From Ramlibacter agri (lineage in GTDB: Bacteria; Pseudomonadota; Gammaproteobacteria; Burkholderiales; Burkholderiaceae_C): 64,000 nucleotides of DNA. Location of the stretch: NCBI RefSeq assembly GCF_012927085.1, contig NZ_JABBFX010000004.1:124001-188000 (forward strand). The letters are read 5' to 3'. A program made the position numbers and the translations under genes. Positions 16,991 through 26,217 of the stretch are shown in pieces; position 1 is the first letter of the stretch, and every line of letters begins with the position of its first letter. The notes beneath the pieces were generated by a model, which was not told where the DNA came from, did no database searches, and saw only the letters and a list, made by a program, of their open reading frames with translations.

Positions 16991-19696
16991 ATGTCCGCTC
17001 AGCCCGACAACCTGTTCGGCGCCGCCGCCAATGACGCCGATACGCAGGAAACCCGAGAGTGGCTCGACGCCCTCTCCGCCGTGATTGCCTCCGAGGGTCG
17101 GGAGCGCGGTCACTTCCTCCTCGAGCAGCTGCTCGAACAGGCGCGCCAGGAAGGCATCGACATGCCCTTCAGCGCCACCACCGGCTACGTCAACACCATC
17201 GAGCCGGAAGACGAAGAGCGTTGCCCCGGTGACCTCGAAGTGGAAGAGCGCCTGCGCGCGTACATGCGCTGGAACGCCATGGCGATGGTGGTGAAGGCCA
17301 ACCGCCTGCACCCCGAGGACGGCGGCGACCTCGGCGGCCACATCAGCTCCTTCGCCTCGCTGGCCACGATGCTGGGCGCGGGCTTCAACCACTTCTGGCA
17401 CGCCGAGAGCGAGAACCACGGCGGCGACTGCCTCTACATCCAGGGCCACAGCGCCCCCGGCATCTACGCCCGCGCCTTCATGGAAGGCCGCATCAGCGAA
17501 GAGCAGCTGCTGAACTTCCGCCAGGAAGTGGACGGCAAGGGCCTCTCCAGCTACCCGCACCCGAAGCTGATGCCCGAGTTCTGGCAGTTCCCGACGGTGT
17601 CGATGGGCCTGGGCCCCTTGATGGCGATCTACCAGGCGCGCTTCCTGAAGTACCTGCACGCCCGCGGCATTGCCGACACCAGCAACCGCAAGGTCTGGGC
17701 CTTCCTCGGCGACGGCGAGATGGACGAAGTGGAGTCGCTGGGCGCCATCGGCGTGGCCGTGCGCGAGAAGCTGGACAACCTGATCTTCGTCGTCAACTGC
17801 AACCTGCAGCGCCTGGACGGCCCGGTGCGCGGCAACGGCAAGATCATCCAGGAGCTGGAAGGCGAGTTCCGCGGCGCCGGCTGGAACGTCATCAAGCTGA
17901 TCTGGGGCAGCTACTGGGACCCGCTGCTGGCCCGCGACAAGGACGGCAGCCTGCGCAAGGTGATGATGGACGTCCTGGATGGCGACTACCAGGCCATGAA
18001 GGCCAACGATGGCGCCTTCGTCCGCAAGCACTTCTTCGGCCGCGATCCCAAGCTGCTGGAAATGGTCGCCAAGATGAGCGACGAGGACATCTGGCGCCTG
18101 AACCGCGGCGGCCATGATCCGCAGAAGGTCTACGCCGCCTTCCACAAGGCCGCCAACACCAAGGGCCAGCCCACGGTGCTGCTGGTGAAGACCGTCAAGG
18201 GCTTCGGCATGGGCAAGGCGGGCGAGGGCAAGAACATCGCCCACCAGGCCAAGAAGCTGGCGGACGACGACATCCGCGCCTTCCGCGACCGCTTCAACAT
18301 CCCGATCCCGGACGAGAAGCTGGACGAGATCCCCTTCTACAAGCCGGAAGAGAACACGCCGGAGATGCAGTACCTGCACGCCCGCCGCAAGGCGCTGGGC
18401 GGCTACCTGCCCCATCGCCGCGCCAAGGCCGAAGAGCAGCTGAAGGTGCCGGCGCTGGACGTGTTCAAGGCCGTCACGGACCCGACGGCCGAAGGCCGCG
18501 AGATCTCCACGACGCAGGCCTACGTGCGCTTCCTCACCACGCTGCTGCGTGACAAGGAGCTCGGCCCGCGCGCGGTGCCCATCCTGGTCGACGAGGCCCG
18601 CACCTTCGGCATGGAAGGCCTGTTCCGGCAGATCGGCATCTACAACCACGAAGGCCAGAAGTACACCCCGCAGGACCGCGACCAGGTTTCCTACTACAAG
18701 GAAGACCAGAACGGCCAGATCCTGCAGGAAGGCATCAACGAGGCGGGCGGCATGGCCAGCTGGGTGGCGGCGGCGACGAGCTACAGCACCAGCAACCGCA
18801 TCATGATCCCGTTCTACATCTACTACTCGATGTTCGGGCTGCAGCGCGTGGGCGACCTGTGCTGGGCCGCCGGCGACATGCAGGCGCGCGGCTTCCTGCT
18901 GGGCGGCACGTCGGGCCGCACGACGCTGAACGGCGAAGGCCTGCAGCACGAGGACGGCCACAGCCACATCCTGGCGGGCACCATCCCCAACTGCGTGAGC
19001 TACGACCCGACCTTCGCGCACGAAGTGGCGGTCATCATGCAGGACGGCCTGAAGCGCATGGTGGAGAAGCAGGAGAACGTCTTCTACTACATCACGCTGC
19101 TGAACGAGAACTACCCCATGCCCGGCCTGCAGCCCGGCACCGAGGAGCAGATCGTCAAGGGCATGTACCTGTTCAAGCAGGGCGGCAAGGGCAAGAAGCG
19201 CGTGCAGCTGCTCGGCTCCGGCACCATCCTGCGCGAAGCGCTGGCGGCCCAGGAGCTGCTGGACAAGGACTGGGGCGTGCAGGCCGACGTGTGGAGCTGC
19301 CCCAGCTTCAACGAACTGGGCCGCGACGGCCAGGACTGCGATCGCTGGAACATGCTGCACCCGGACGCGACGCCGCGCGTGCCCTTCGTCGCCCAGCAGC
19401 TCGAGAAGAGCGAAGGCCCGGTGATTGCCTCCACCGACTACATCAAGCAGTATGTCGAGCAGATCCGCGCCTTCGTGCCGAAGGGCCGCTCGTACAAGGT
19501 GCTGGGCACCGACGGCTTCGGCCGCAGCGACTTCCGCAGCAAGCTGCGCGAACACTTCGAGGTGAACCGCCACTACATTGCAGTGGCTGCGCTCAAGTCG
19601 CTGGCCGACGAAGGCGCGGTGCCGGCCGCCAAGGTCAGCGAGGCGATCAAGCGCTACGGCATCAAGGCCGACAAGATCAACCCGCTGTACGCCTGA
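16991..19696 (+). CDS. aceE: Pyruvate dehydrogenase E1 component, homodimeric type
   Basis: A 901-residue thiamine-diphosphate enzyme that decarboxylates pyruvate and transfers the acetyl group to lipoyl-E2. The homodimeric AceE form is clear from length and from the TPP motif beginning GDGEMDE, followed by NLIFVVNCNLQRLDGPVRGN. The active-site region HSHILAGTIPNC is also present. ATG 16991 has an ideal AAGGAG eight bases upstream; the open frame extends further upstream without an RBS. It is the first gene of aceE-aceF-BPH-lpdA and diverges from the sensor kinase gene across 184 bases. Confidence 0.97.
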   Translation: MSAQPDNLFGAAANDADTQETREWLDALSAVIASEGRERGHFLLEQLLEQARQEGIDMPFSATTGYVNTIEPEDEERCPGDLEVEERLRAYMRWNAMAMVVKANRLHPEDGGDLGGHISSFASLATMLGAGFNHFWHAESENHGGDCLYIQGHSAPGIYARAFMEGRISEEQLLNFRQEVDGKGLSSYPHPKLMPEFWQFPTVSMGLGPLMAIYQARFLKYLHARGIADTSNRKVWAFLGDGEMDEVESLGAIGVAVREKLDNLIFVVNCNLQRLDGPVRGNGKIIQELEGEFRGAGWNVIKLIWGSYWDPLLARDKDGSLRKVMMDVLDGDYQAMKANDGAFVRKHFFGRDPKLLEMVAKMSDEDIWRLNRGGHDPQKVYAAFHKAANTKGQPTVLLVKTVKGFGMGKAGEGKNIAHQAKKLADDDIRAFRDRFNIPIPDEKLDEIPFYKPEENTPEMQYLHARRKALGGYLPHRRAKAEEQLKVPALDVFKAVTDPTAEGREISTTQAYVRFLTTLLRDKELGPRAVPILVDEARTFGMEGLFRQIGIYNHEGQKYTPQDRDQVSYYKEDQNGQILQEGINEAGGMASWVAAATSYSTSNRIMIPFYIYYSMFGLQRVGDLCWAAGDMQARGFLLGGTSGRTTLNGEGLQHEDGHSHILAGTIPNCVSYDPTFAHEVAVIMQDGLKRMVEKQENVFYYITLLNENYPMPGLQPGTEEQIVKGMYLFKQGGKGKKRVQLLGSGTILREALAAQELLDKDWGVQADVWSCPSFNELGRDGQDCDRWNMLHPDATPRVPFVAQQLEKSEGPVIASTDYIKQYVEQIRAFVPKGRSYKVLGTDGFGRSDFRSKLREHFEVNRHYIAVAALKSLADEGAVPAAKVSEAIKRYGIKADKINPLYA

Positions 19697-19723
19697 CGTC
19701 CTTCCACCCACAACAAGAAGGCT

Positions 19724-19737
19724 CCCGCGCGCGCGGG
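19724..19737 (+). other. GC palindrome between aceE and aceF
   Basis: The 14-base exact palindrome CCCGCGCGCGCGGG lies 27 bases after the aceE stop and 20 bases before the aceF start. It is followed by the GAGGAG ribosome-binding site. As RNA it could form a short stable hairpin that protects or partly separates the two cistrons. No T-tract follows, so it should not stop transcription. Confidence 0.35.
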
Positions 19738-19757
19738 GGCCGAGGAGAACAAGAAAC

Positions 19758-21407
19758 ATGGCACTCGTCGAAGTGAAGGTCCCCGACATCGGGGACTTCA
19801 AGGAAGTCGCCGTCATCGAACTGCTCGTGAAGCCGGGCGACACCATCAAGCCGGAACAGTCCCTGCTGACGGTGGAAAGCGACAAGGCCTCCATGGAGAT
19901 CCCGTCGTCCACCGGCGGCGTGGTGAAGGAACTGCGGGTCAAGCTCGGGGACAAGGTCGCCGAAGGCTCCGTCATCGCCGTGGTGGAAGCCGCGGCGTCG
20001 GCGCAGGCCGCCGCCCCTGCGCCCGCGCAGGCTGCCGCTCCGGCGCCCGCGCCGGCCGCTGCCGCTCCCGCGCCTGCCGCGGCTCCGGCCGCAGGCGGCC
20101 GCGTCGAAGTCCGTGTCCCCGACATCGGCGACTTCAAGGACGTCGCCGTCATCGAGGTGCTGGTCAAGCCCGGCGACGCGGTGAAGGTGGAGCAGTCGCT
20201 CATCACCGTGGAGTCCGACAAGGCCTCGATGGAGATCCCGTCGTCCGCGGCCGGCACGCTCAAGGAGCTGAAGGTCAAGATCGGCGACAAGATCAACATC
20301 GGTGACCTGATCGCCGTGGTCGAAGGCGCGGGCGGCGCGGCCGCTCCCGCGCCGGCACCCGCACAGGCTGCCGCGGCCGCGCCGGCACCGGCACAAGCCA
20401 CGGCGCCCGCGCCGGTCCCCGCGCACATCCCGCCGACGGCCTCGCTGCCGCCGCACGAGCCCGCCGCGGCCACCGGCACGCTGCCGCATGCATCGCCGTC
20501 CGTGCGGAAGTTCGCCCGCGAGCTCGGCGTGCCGCTGGAGGAATTGAAGGGCACCGGCCCCAAGGGCCGCATCACGCAGGAAGACGTGCAGGCGTTCACC
20601 AAGGCCGTGATGGCTGGTGATACGCGCACCAAGGCCGCGTCCGCCAAGGCGCCCTCCGGTGGTGGCGGCGAAGGCCTGGGCCTGATCCCCTGGCCCAAGG
20701 TCGACTTCGCCAAGTTCGGCCCGATCGAGCGCAAGGAACGCCCGCGCATCAAGAAGATCAGCGCGCAGAACCTGCACCGCAACTGGGTGATGATCCCGCA
20801 CGTCACGAACCACGACGACGCCGACATCACCGAGCTGGAAGCCTTCCGCGTGGCGACCAACAAGGAGAACGAGAAGAGCGGCATCAAGGTCACGATGCTG
20901 GGCTTCCTCATCAAGGCCTGCGTGGCCGCGCTGAAGAAATTCCCCGAGTTCAACAGCTCGCTCGACGGCGACGAACTGGTGCTCAAGAACTACTGGCACA
21001 TCGGCTTCGCGGCCGACACGCCGAACGGCCTGGTGGTGCCCGTCATCAAGGACGCCGACAAGAAGGGCGTGCTCGCGATCAGCCAGGAAATGGCCGAGCT
21101 CGCGAAGAAGGCGCGCGACGGCAAGCTCAGCCCTGCGGACATGTCCGGCGCCACTTTCACGATTTCTTCGCTCGGCGGTATCGGTGGCAGGTACTTCACC
21201 CCGATCATCAACGCGCCGGAAGTCGCTATCCTTGGCGTCTGCAAGTCCCAGACCGAACCGGTCTGGGATGGCAAGCAGTTCCAGCCAAGGCTGATGCTGC
21301 CGCTTTCGCTGTCGTGGGATCACCGGGTCATCGACGGCGCCGCAGCGGCGCGCTTCAACGCCTTCCTGGGGCAGATCCTGGCGGACTTCCGCCGCGTACT
21401 CCTCTAG
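19758..21407 (+). CDS. aceF: Pyruvate dehydrogenase E2, dihydrolipoyllysine acetyltransferase
   Basis: A 549-residue E2. It has two lipoyl domains (lipoylated Lys at about 43 and 155, both in [11 protein letters not shown]) separated and followed by Ala/Pro-rich swinging linkers. A peripheral subunit-binding domain lies at about 244-280 (SPSVRKFARELGV), and a catalytic domain ends in WDHRVIDGA with the catalytic His. E. coli has three lipoyl domains and this has two, a common number in Betaproteobacteria. The third lipoyl domain of the complex is on the E3 encoded downstream. ATG 19758 follows a GAGGAG site. Confidence 0.96.
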   Translation: MALVEVKVPDIGDFKEVAVIELLVKPGDTIKPEQSLLTVESDKASMEIPSSTGGVVKELRVKLGDKVAEGSVIAVVEAAASAQAAAPAPAQAAAPAPAPAAAAPAPAAAPAAGGRVEVRVPDIGDFKDVAVIEVLVKPGDAVKVEQSLITVESDKASMEIPSSAAGTLKELKVKIGDKINIGDLIAVVEGAGGAAAPAPAPAQAAAAAPAPAQATAPAPVPAHIPPTASLPPHEPAAATGTLPHASPSVRKFARELGVPLEELKGTGPKGRITQEDVQAFTKAVMAGDTRTKAASAKAPSGGGGEGLGLIPWPKVDFAKFGPIERKERPRIKKISAQNLHRNWVMIPHVTNHDDADITELEAFRVATNKENEKSGIKVTMLGFLIKACVAALKKFPEFNSSLDGDELVLKNYWHIGFAADTPNGLVVPVIKDADKKGVLAISQEMAELAKKARDGKLSPADMSGATFTISSLGGIGGRYFTPIINAPEVAILGVCKSQTEPVWDGKQFQPRLMLPLSLSWDHRVIDGAAAARFNAFLGQILADFRRVLL

Positions 21408-21420
21408 AAGAACAACGTCG

Positions 21421-22008
21421 ATGACAACAGTAGTGGTGGTGAAGAAAGCCGGGCAGATCGCGATCGCAGCGGACACGCTGGTGACCTTCGGTGATACCCG
21501 CCTGGCGCACCGCTTCGAGGACAACACGAAGATCTTCCGCGTCGAAACCGACGACGGCCCGAGCTACATCGGCATGGCCGGCACGGTGGCGCACTTCCCC
21601 GTGCTGCGCAAGGCGATGGGCTCCATGCCGCGCGAGATCCTCAAGCTCGGAAGCAAGGACGAGGTCTTCGATACCTTCACGAAGCTGCACCCCTACCTCA
21701 AGGACAACTTCTTCCTGCAGACCAAGGAAGAGGACAGCGACCCTTACGAGTCCAGCCAGTTCAGCGTGGTGATCGCCAACGCGAGCGGCATCTACGGCCT
21801 GTACAGCTACCGCGAGGTGTTCGAGTTCAAGGAGTTCTGGGGCATCGGCTCGGGCCGCAGCTTCGCGCTGGGCGCCATGCATGCTGCCTACGCCAAGGCC
21901 AAGACCGCGCGCGAAGTCGCGGAGGCGGGCATCGCGGCGGGCTGCGAGTTCGACCGCAACTCCGAACTGCCCTGCGACCTCTTCACAGTCAAATCGAAAG
22001 AAAAATAA
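21421..22008 (+). CDS. Betaproteobacterial proteasome homologue (BPH), Ntn-hydrolase
   Basis: A 195-residue protein of the proteasome/HslV superfamily. The sequence starts [18 protein letters not shown], so Met removal would expose a Thr1 nucleophile. Asp17 (mature numbering) aligns with the catalytic Asp, and Lys36 in NTKIFRV aligns with HslV Lys33 after a short insertion. The later [17 protein letters not shown] matches the HslV GSG helix. It is longer than HslV and has no HslU-type ATPase beside it, which fits the BPH family described from Betaproteobacteria, whose cellular role is not settled. It lies 13 bases after aceF, and its TAA overlaps the lpdA ATG, so it is an integral part of the PDH operon. 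Confidence 0.85.
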   Translation: MTTVVVVKKAGQIAIAADTLVTFGDTRLAHRFEDNTKIFRVETDDGPSYIGMAGTVAHFPVLRKAMGSMPREILKLGSKDEVFDTFTKLHPYLKDNFFLQTKEEDSDPYESSQFSVVIANASGIYGLYSYREVFEFKEFWGIGSGRSFALGAMHAAYAKAKTAREVAEAGIAAGCEFDRNSELPCDLFTVKSKEK

Positions 22009-23810
22009 TGGCCTCCGTGACGGAAGTGAAAGTCCCCGACATCGGCGACTTCAAGGAAGTGGCCGTGATCGAGGTGCTGGTGAAGCCCGGCGACACGGTC
22101 AAGCTCGAGCAGTCCCTGGTCACCGTCGAGAGCGACAAGGCCTCGATGGAGATTCCTTCGACCCACGCCGGCGTGGTCAAGGAGATGAAGGTCAAGGTCG
22201 GCGACAAGGTGGCTGAAGGCACCGTGCTGCTGACCGTTGAAGCAACGGCTGGTGCTGCCGCACCGGCGCCGGCTCCCGCCCCTGCCAAGGCCGCCGCGCC
22301 CGCGCCGGCTGCTGCCGGTCCGGCCCCTGTCGCGTCCAGCTATGCCGGCGGCGCCGACCTGGAATGCGACATGCTGGTGCTGGGCGCCGGCCCCGGCGGC
22401 TACTCGGCCGCTTTCCGTGCCGCCGACCTCGGCATGAAGACGGTGCTGGTGGAGCGCTATGCCACGCTGGGCGGCGTCTGCCTCAATGTCGGCTGCATCC
22501 CGTCCAAGGCGCTGCTGCACGTCGCGGCGGTGATGGACGAAGTGAACCACTTCGCGGACCTGGGCGTCTCCTACGGCAAGCCCACCGTCGACCGTGCCAA
22601 GCTGAAGGCGCACAAGGACAAGGTCACCGGCAAGCTGACCGGCGGCCTGGCCATGATGGCGAAGATGCGCAAGGTCACGGTCGTGCGCGGCATCGGCACC
22701 TTCCTCGACCCGCACCACCTGCAGGTCGAGGAGACCAGCGGCGACGGCAAGGACACCACGGGCAAGAAGCAGACGATCAGGTTCAAGAACGCGATCATCG
22801 CGGCCGGGTCGCAGGCCGTGTCGCTGCCCTTCATGCCCAAGGACCCGCGCGTGGTGGATTCCACCGGCGCGCTGGACCTGGCGACCGACCCGAAGCGCAT
22901 GCTGATCCTGGGCGGCGGCATCATCGGCCTGGAGATGGGCACGGTGTACTCCACGCTGGGCGCGCGCCTGGACGTGGTGGAAATGCTGGACGGCCTGATG
23001 CAGGGCGCGGACCGCGACCTGGTGCGCGTGTGGCAGAAGATGAACGCCCCGCGCTTCGACAACATCATGCTGAAGACCAAGACCGTCGGCGCGGAAGCGA
23101 CGAAGGACGGCATCCTGGTCAGGTTCGAAGGCGAACAGGCGCCCAGGGAACCGCAGGTCTACGACCTGGTGCTGCAGGCCGTGGGCCGCACGCCCAACGG
23201 CAAGAAGATAGGCGCCGAGAAGGCCGGCGTGACGGTGACCGACCGCGGCTTCATCCCGGTGGACATCCAGATGCGCACCAACGTGCCGCACATCTTCGCC
23301 ATCGGCGACATCGTCGGCCAGCCCATGCTGGCCCACAAGGCGGTGCACGAGGCGCACGTGGCGGCCGAAGTGGCGGCGGGCGAAATGCTCGGAGACGACG
23401 CCTTGCGTCGCGGCGCCTTCAACGCGCGCGTGATCCCGAGCGTGGCCTACACCGACCCCGAGGTCGCGTGGGTGGGCCTCACCGAGGACCAGGCCAAGGC
23501 GCAGGGCATCGCCGTGAAGAAGGGCCACTTCCCGTGGTCCGCTTCCGGCCGCGCGATCGCCAACACGCGCGACGAAGGCTTCACCAAGCTGCTGTTCGAC
23601 GCCAATACCCACCGCATCGTGGGCGGCGGCATCGTCGGCACGCATGCCGGGGACCTGATCAGCGAGGTGGCGCTGGCCATCGAGATGGGCGCCGACGAGA
23701 TCGACATCGGCAAGACCATCCACCCGCACCCGACGCTGGGCGAAAGCGTCGGCATGGCCGCGGAAATCGCGCACGGCACCTGCACGGACGTGCCGCCGCC
23801 GAGGAAGTAG
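22008..23810 (+). CDS. lpdA: Dihydrolipoyl dehydrogenase (PDH E3) with N-terminal lipoyl domain
   Basis: A 600-residue FAD enzyme that reoxidises dihydrolipoamide with NAD. Residues 1-80 are a lipoyl domain (Lys44 in [11 protein letters not shown]), joined by an Ala/Pro linker to a normal E3. The FAD motif is [17 protein letters not shown], the redox disulfide is Cys158/Cys163 in [13 protein letters not shown], the NAD site is [10 protein letters not shown], and the C-terminal active His is in HPHPTLGES. Lipoylated E3 is known in several bacteria, including Neisseria and other Betaproteobacteria. Its start overlaps the BPH stop (TAATG). The OGDH E3 at 38299 lacks the lipoyl domain. Confidence 0.95.
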   Translation: MASVTEVKVPDIGDFKEVAVIEVLVKPGDTVKLEQSLVTVESDKASMEIPSTHAGVVKEMKVKVGDKVAEGTVLLTVEATAGAAAPAPAPAPAKAAAPAPAAAGPAPVASSYAGGADLECDMLVLGAGPGGYSAAFRAADLGMKTVLVERYATLGGVCLNVGCIPSKALLHVAAVMDEVNHFADLGVSYGKPTVDRAKLKAHKDKVTGKLTGGLAMMAKMRKVTVVRGIGTFLDPHHLQVEETSGDGKDTTGKKQTIRFKNAIIAAGSQAVSLPFMPKDPRVVDSTGALDLATDPKRMLILGGGIIGLEMGTVYSTLGARLDVVEMLDGLMQGADRDLVRVWQKMNAPRFDNIMLKTKTVGAEATKDGILVRFEGEQAPREPQVYDLVLQAVGRTPNGKKIGAEKAGVTVTDRGFIPVDIQMRTNVPHIFAIGDIVGQPMLAHKAVHEAHVAAEVAAGEMLGDDALRRGAFNARVIPSVAYTDPEVAWVGLTEDQAKAQGIAVKKGHFPWSASGRAIANTRDEGFTKLLFDANTHRIVGGGIVGTHAGDLISEVALAIEMGADEIDIGKTIHPHPTLGESVGMAAEIAHGTCTDVPPPRK

Positions 23811-24290
23811 TCAGCGACAGGCCAGCGGCAGGAACTTCTTCGGCACGCTGGTCTGGTTGGTGCCCTCCGCCGTCATCTTGCCCGGCGGGGCGGCGGTGCC
23901 GCACAGCCACGTCACCGGCACGATCGGCGCACCTTCCACCACGGCCGGCCGCAGGGTCAGGACGAGCCCCTGCAGCGCCTGGTGCGCGTGGTTGCCGAAG
24001 CGGATGTTGATGGCGCCATCGGTCACGCTGACCGACAGCACGCGCTGGTTCACGATCTTTTCCGGGGGCGGCAGGCCCGCTGCGGCGTTGTCGGCCGGCA
24101 GCGGCGTGCCGGCGCGCCAGGCGGCTTCGATGGCGGGCTTGGCGATCTCCGCGAGCGACAGGGCTTCCGTCACCTGGTCACGCACCAGCCGGTCGATGTA
24201 GCTGGGCATGGTCGCCAGCATCAGGATCACGAGCACGGCGAGTGCCACCATCAACTCGATCAGCGTGAAACCGCGGCGCCCCTTCTTCAT
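23811..24290 (-). CDS. Type IV pilin-like protein (prepilin)
   Basis: A 159-residue prepilin. The leader MKKGRRG is cut by PilD-type peptidase before the methylated Phe, and the mature N-terminus FTLIELM has Glu at +5 followed by a hydrophobic helix. Two cysteines (WLCG and PLACR at the C-terminus) could form the D-region disulfide loop of type IV pilins. It is isolated: no other pilin or assembly genes adjoin it. It may be a minor pilin, a pseudopilin or a PilA-like subunit. Its stop immediately abuts the convergent lpdA stop (23810/23811). Confidence 0.82.
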   Translation of the reverse strand: MKKGRRGFTLIELMVALAVLVILMLATMPSYIDRLVRDQVTEALSLAEIAKPAIEAAWRAGTPLPADNAAAGLPPPEKIVNQRVLSVSVTDGAINIRFGNHAHQALQGLVLTLRPAVVEGAPIVPVTWLCGTAAPPGKMTAEGTNQTSVPKKFLPLACR

Positions 24291-24333
24291 GCAGGCGATT
24301 ATGGCGGCCGCGCGCAGGGCGGCCGGGGCGGCC

Positions 24334-24948
24334 TTATTGCGCCTGGACTGCGGCGGCGGTCGCCGCCGGGGCGGGCGCAGCCGGCGGCTGGCCGGTGAGC
24401 ACGCGGCGCGCGCCGTCGAAGCGCGCCTTCCAGTAGGACACGCCCATGTCCTCCACGCGCACCTGCGCGCCGGGCTTGGGCGAGTGGATGAACTTGCCGT
24501 CGCCGACGTAGATGCCCACGTGGCTGAAGGCGTGCTTCATGGTGTTGAAGAACACCAGGTCGCCGGGCTGGAGATCCTGGCGGTCGATCTTCTGGGTGGC
24601 CGCGGCCTGCTCGTTGGCGCGGCGCGGCAGGATGAGGCCCACCGTCTGTTCGTACATGGCTTTCACGAAGCCGCTGCAGTCGAAACCGGTGCTGGCATTG
24701 CTGCCGCCGCGCCGGTAGGGCACGCCCAGAAAGCCCATCGCGTTCACGACGAGTTCCGAGGTCTTGCTCGCCACGTTGCTGGAAGCTTCGGACACCTTGT
24801 CGCCGACGCTGGCCCGGACTTCGTCGAGGCGCTGGACGAACTTCTTTTCCGCCATGAAGCGGCCGACATCGTCTTCGGCGGATGCCGGCGGCGCCGCGTG
24901 GGCGCCCGCGGCAGCCGCGAGCAGGATCAAGCTCAGCCATTCCTTCAT
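24334..24948 (-). CDS. NlpC/P60 (C40) cell-wall peptidase
   Basis: A 204-residue secreted peptidase. It has a signal peptide (about 1-19, ending AGAHA), a helical N-terminal stretch, then the C40 domain with catalytic Cys91 (TGFDCSGF), His143 (AFSHVGIYVGDG) and a third polar residue at His155 (KFIHSP). Members cleave peptide bonds in peptidoglycan stem peptides. An Ala/Pro tail ends the protein. ATG 24948 begins the signal peptide. A promoter at 24959-24986 would give an almost leaderless message. Confidence 0.88.
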   Translation of the reverse strand: MKEWLSLILLAAAAGAHAAPPASAEDDVGRFMAEKKFVQRLDEVRASVGDKVSEASSNVASKTSELVVNAMGFLGVPYRRGGSNASTGFDCSGFVKAMYEQTVGLILPRRANEQAAATQKIDRQDLQPGDLVFFNTMKHAFSHVGIYVGDGKFIHSPKPGAQVRVEDMGVSYWKARFDGARRVLTGQPPAAPAPAATAAAVQAQ

Positions 24949-24958
24949 GGAGGCCGAG

Positions 24959-24986
24959 GTTATCCGCCGGGCAAGCCCGAAGTCAA
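24959..24986 (-). promoter_or_regulatory. Candidate sigma70 promoter of the NlpC/P60 gene
   Basis: On the minus strand TTGACT (24981-24986) and GATAAC (24959-24964) are separated by 16 bases, matching consensus at 5/6 and 4/6 positions. The predicted +1 is only about 4 bases before the ATG at 24948, and no Shine-Dalgarno sequence is visible. Confidence 0.4.
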
Positions 24987-25062
24987 ATGAAGAAAGCATT
25001 CCAAGTTCTTGATTTGTATCGAAATCGTTCGAAGCCACCGGTGGGCGCCGAGGAAGAGAACA

Positions 25063-26217
25063 ATGGCGGGTTACACCCTGTTCCCGATTTCGACCATGTC
25101 GCAGCACCCGATCTGTCGCCGGATAGCCACACATTGCGTGGCGCTGATTGTCGCAGCTTTCCTGGCAAATCCTTCCATTGCCCAAGTACCGCGCCCGGAA
25201 ACCCTGGCGAGCGGCCTGGAACATCCGTGGGCGGTGGTATTCCTGCCCCAAGGGCGCTTCCTGGTGACGGAGCGTGCCGGGCGCATGCGCATCATCGAAG
25301 CCGATGGCAAGGTCGGGGCACCGATCGCCGGCGTGCCGGACGTGGTGGCGCGCGGGCAGGGCGGGCTGCTGGATGTGGCGCTCGACTCCGGCTTCGCCCG
25401 CAATCGCACGCTCTATTTCTGCTATTCGGAGGCGGGGCAGGGCGGCAGCGGCACTGCGCTGGCGAGCGCCCAACTCGCTGAAGATGGGCGCCGGCTGGAG
25501 GACGTGAAGGTGATCTTGCGCCAGCGGCCCAAGGAGTCCGGCAACCTGCAATACGGCTGCCGCATCGCGGAGGCGCCGGACGGCCACCTGTTCCTGGCCT
25601 TGGGCGAGCGCTTCTATCCGAAGGAGAAGGCGCAGACCCTGGACAACACCTTGGGCAAGGTGGTGCGCATCGCCAAGGACGGCAGCGTGCCGAAGGACAA
25701 CCCGTTCGCCAGCCGCGCCGGCGCATTGGCTGAGACCTGGACCTACGGGCACCGCAATCCGCAAGGCCTGGCGTTCGGGCCGGACGGGGCGTTATGGGAG
25801 ATCGAGCACGGGCCGCAGGGCGGCGACGAGATCAACATCCTGCAGGCCGGGCGCAACTATGGCTGGCCGGTCATCACGTACGGCGAGAACTACGGCGGCG
25901 GCAAGATCGGCGAGGGCATCACGCACAAGGAAGGCATGGAGCAGCCGCTGCACTACTGGGTGCCCTCGATCGCGCCATCGGGCATGGCCTTCCTTACCAG
26001 CGACCGCTATGGCCCGGAGTGGAAGGGCAACCTGTTCGTGGGCTCGCTGAAGTTCCAGTTCCTGGATCGCATCGAACTCGCCGGCGGCAAGGTCGTGCGC
26101 GAACAGAAACTGCTGCAAGGCATCGGCCGCCTGCGCGACGTGCGGCAGGGGCCGGATGGCTTGCTCTATGTGCTGACGGACGAAGACAACGGGAAGCTGG
26201 TGCGGCTCACGCCTTGA
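25063..26217 (+). CDS. PQQ-dependent sugar dehydrogenase family protein (aldose sugar dehydrogenase type)
   Basis: A 384-residue secreted six-bladed beta-propeller of the GSDH/YliI family. It has LEHPWAVVFLPQGRFLVTER at the mature N-terminus, then GHRNPQGLAFGPDGALWEIEHG and GGDEINILQAGRNYGWP, the conserved PQQ/calcium-site segments. Relatives oxidise aldoses in the periplasm with PQQ. I see no PQQ synthesis genes here, so the cofactor may be scavenged. ATG 25063 has GAGGAAG upstream. The next Met, at 25096, starts directly before the signal peptide (CVALIVAAFLANPSIAQ) and is the alternative. Its 3' end overlaps the convergent regulator gene by 11 bases. Confidence 0.85.
   Translation: MAGYTLFPISTMSQHPICRRIATHCVALIVAAFLANPSIAQVPRPETLASGLEHPWAVVFLPQGRFLVTERAGRMRIIEADGKVGAPIAGVPDVVARGQGGLLDVALDSGFARNRTLYFCYSEAGQGGSGTALASAQLAEDGRRLEDVKVILRQRPKESGNLQYGCRIAEAPDGHLFLALGERFYPKEKAQTLDNTLGKVVRIAKDGSVPKDNPFASRAGALAETWTYGHRNPQGLAFGPDGALWEIEHGPQGGDEINILQAGRNYGWPVITYGENYGGGKIGEGITHKEGMEQPLHYWVPSIAPSGMAFLTSDRYGPEWKGNLFVGSLKFQFLDRIELAGGKVVREQKLLQGIGRLRDVRQGPDGLLYVLTDEDNGKLVRLTP

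Noticed and set aside
19990..20470. Ala/Pro-rich iterations in aceF, lpdA and sucB as tandem DNA repeats
   Set aside because: These are the normal flexible linkers between lipoyl, binding and catalytic domains; codon-level repetition is a by-product of composition.
16958..20986. Very long open frame on the minus strand opposite aceE and aceF
   Set aside because: It is a codon-position shadow of GC-rich genes; its translation is low-complexity Ala/Val/Gly/His/Arg sequence without any domain, and it lies opposite strongly supported genes.
21421..22008. Calling the proteasome-like gene hslV
   Set aside because: It is longer than HslV, diverges around the catalytic Lys and has no hslU beside it; the BPH family fits better.
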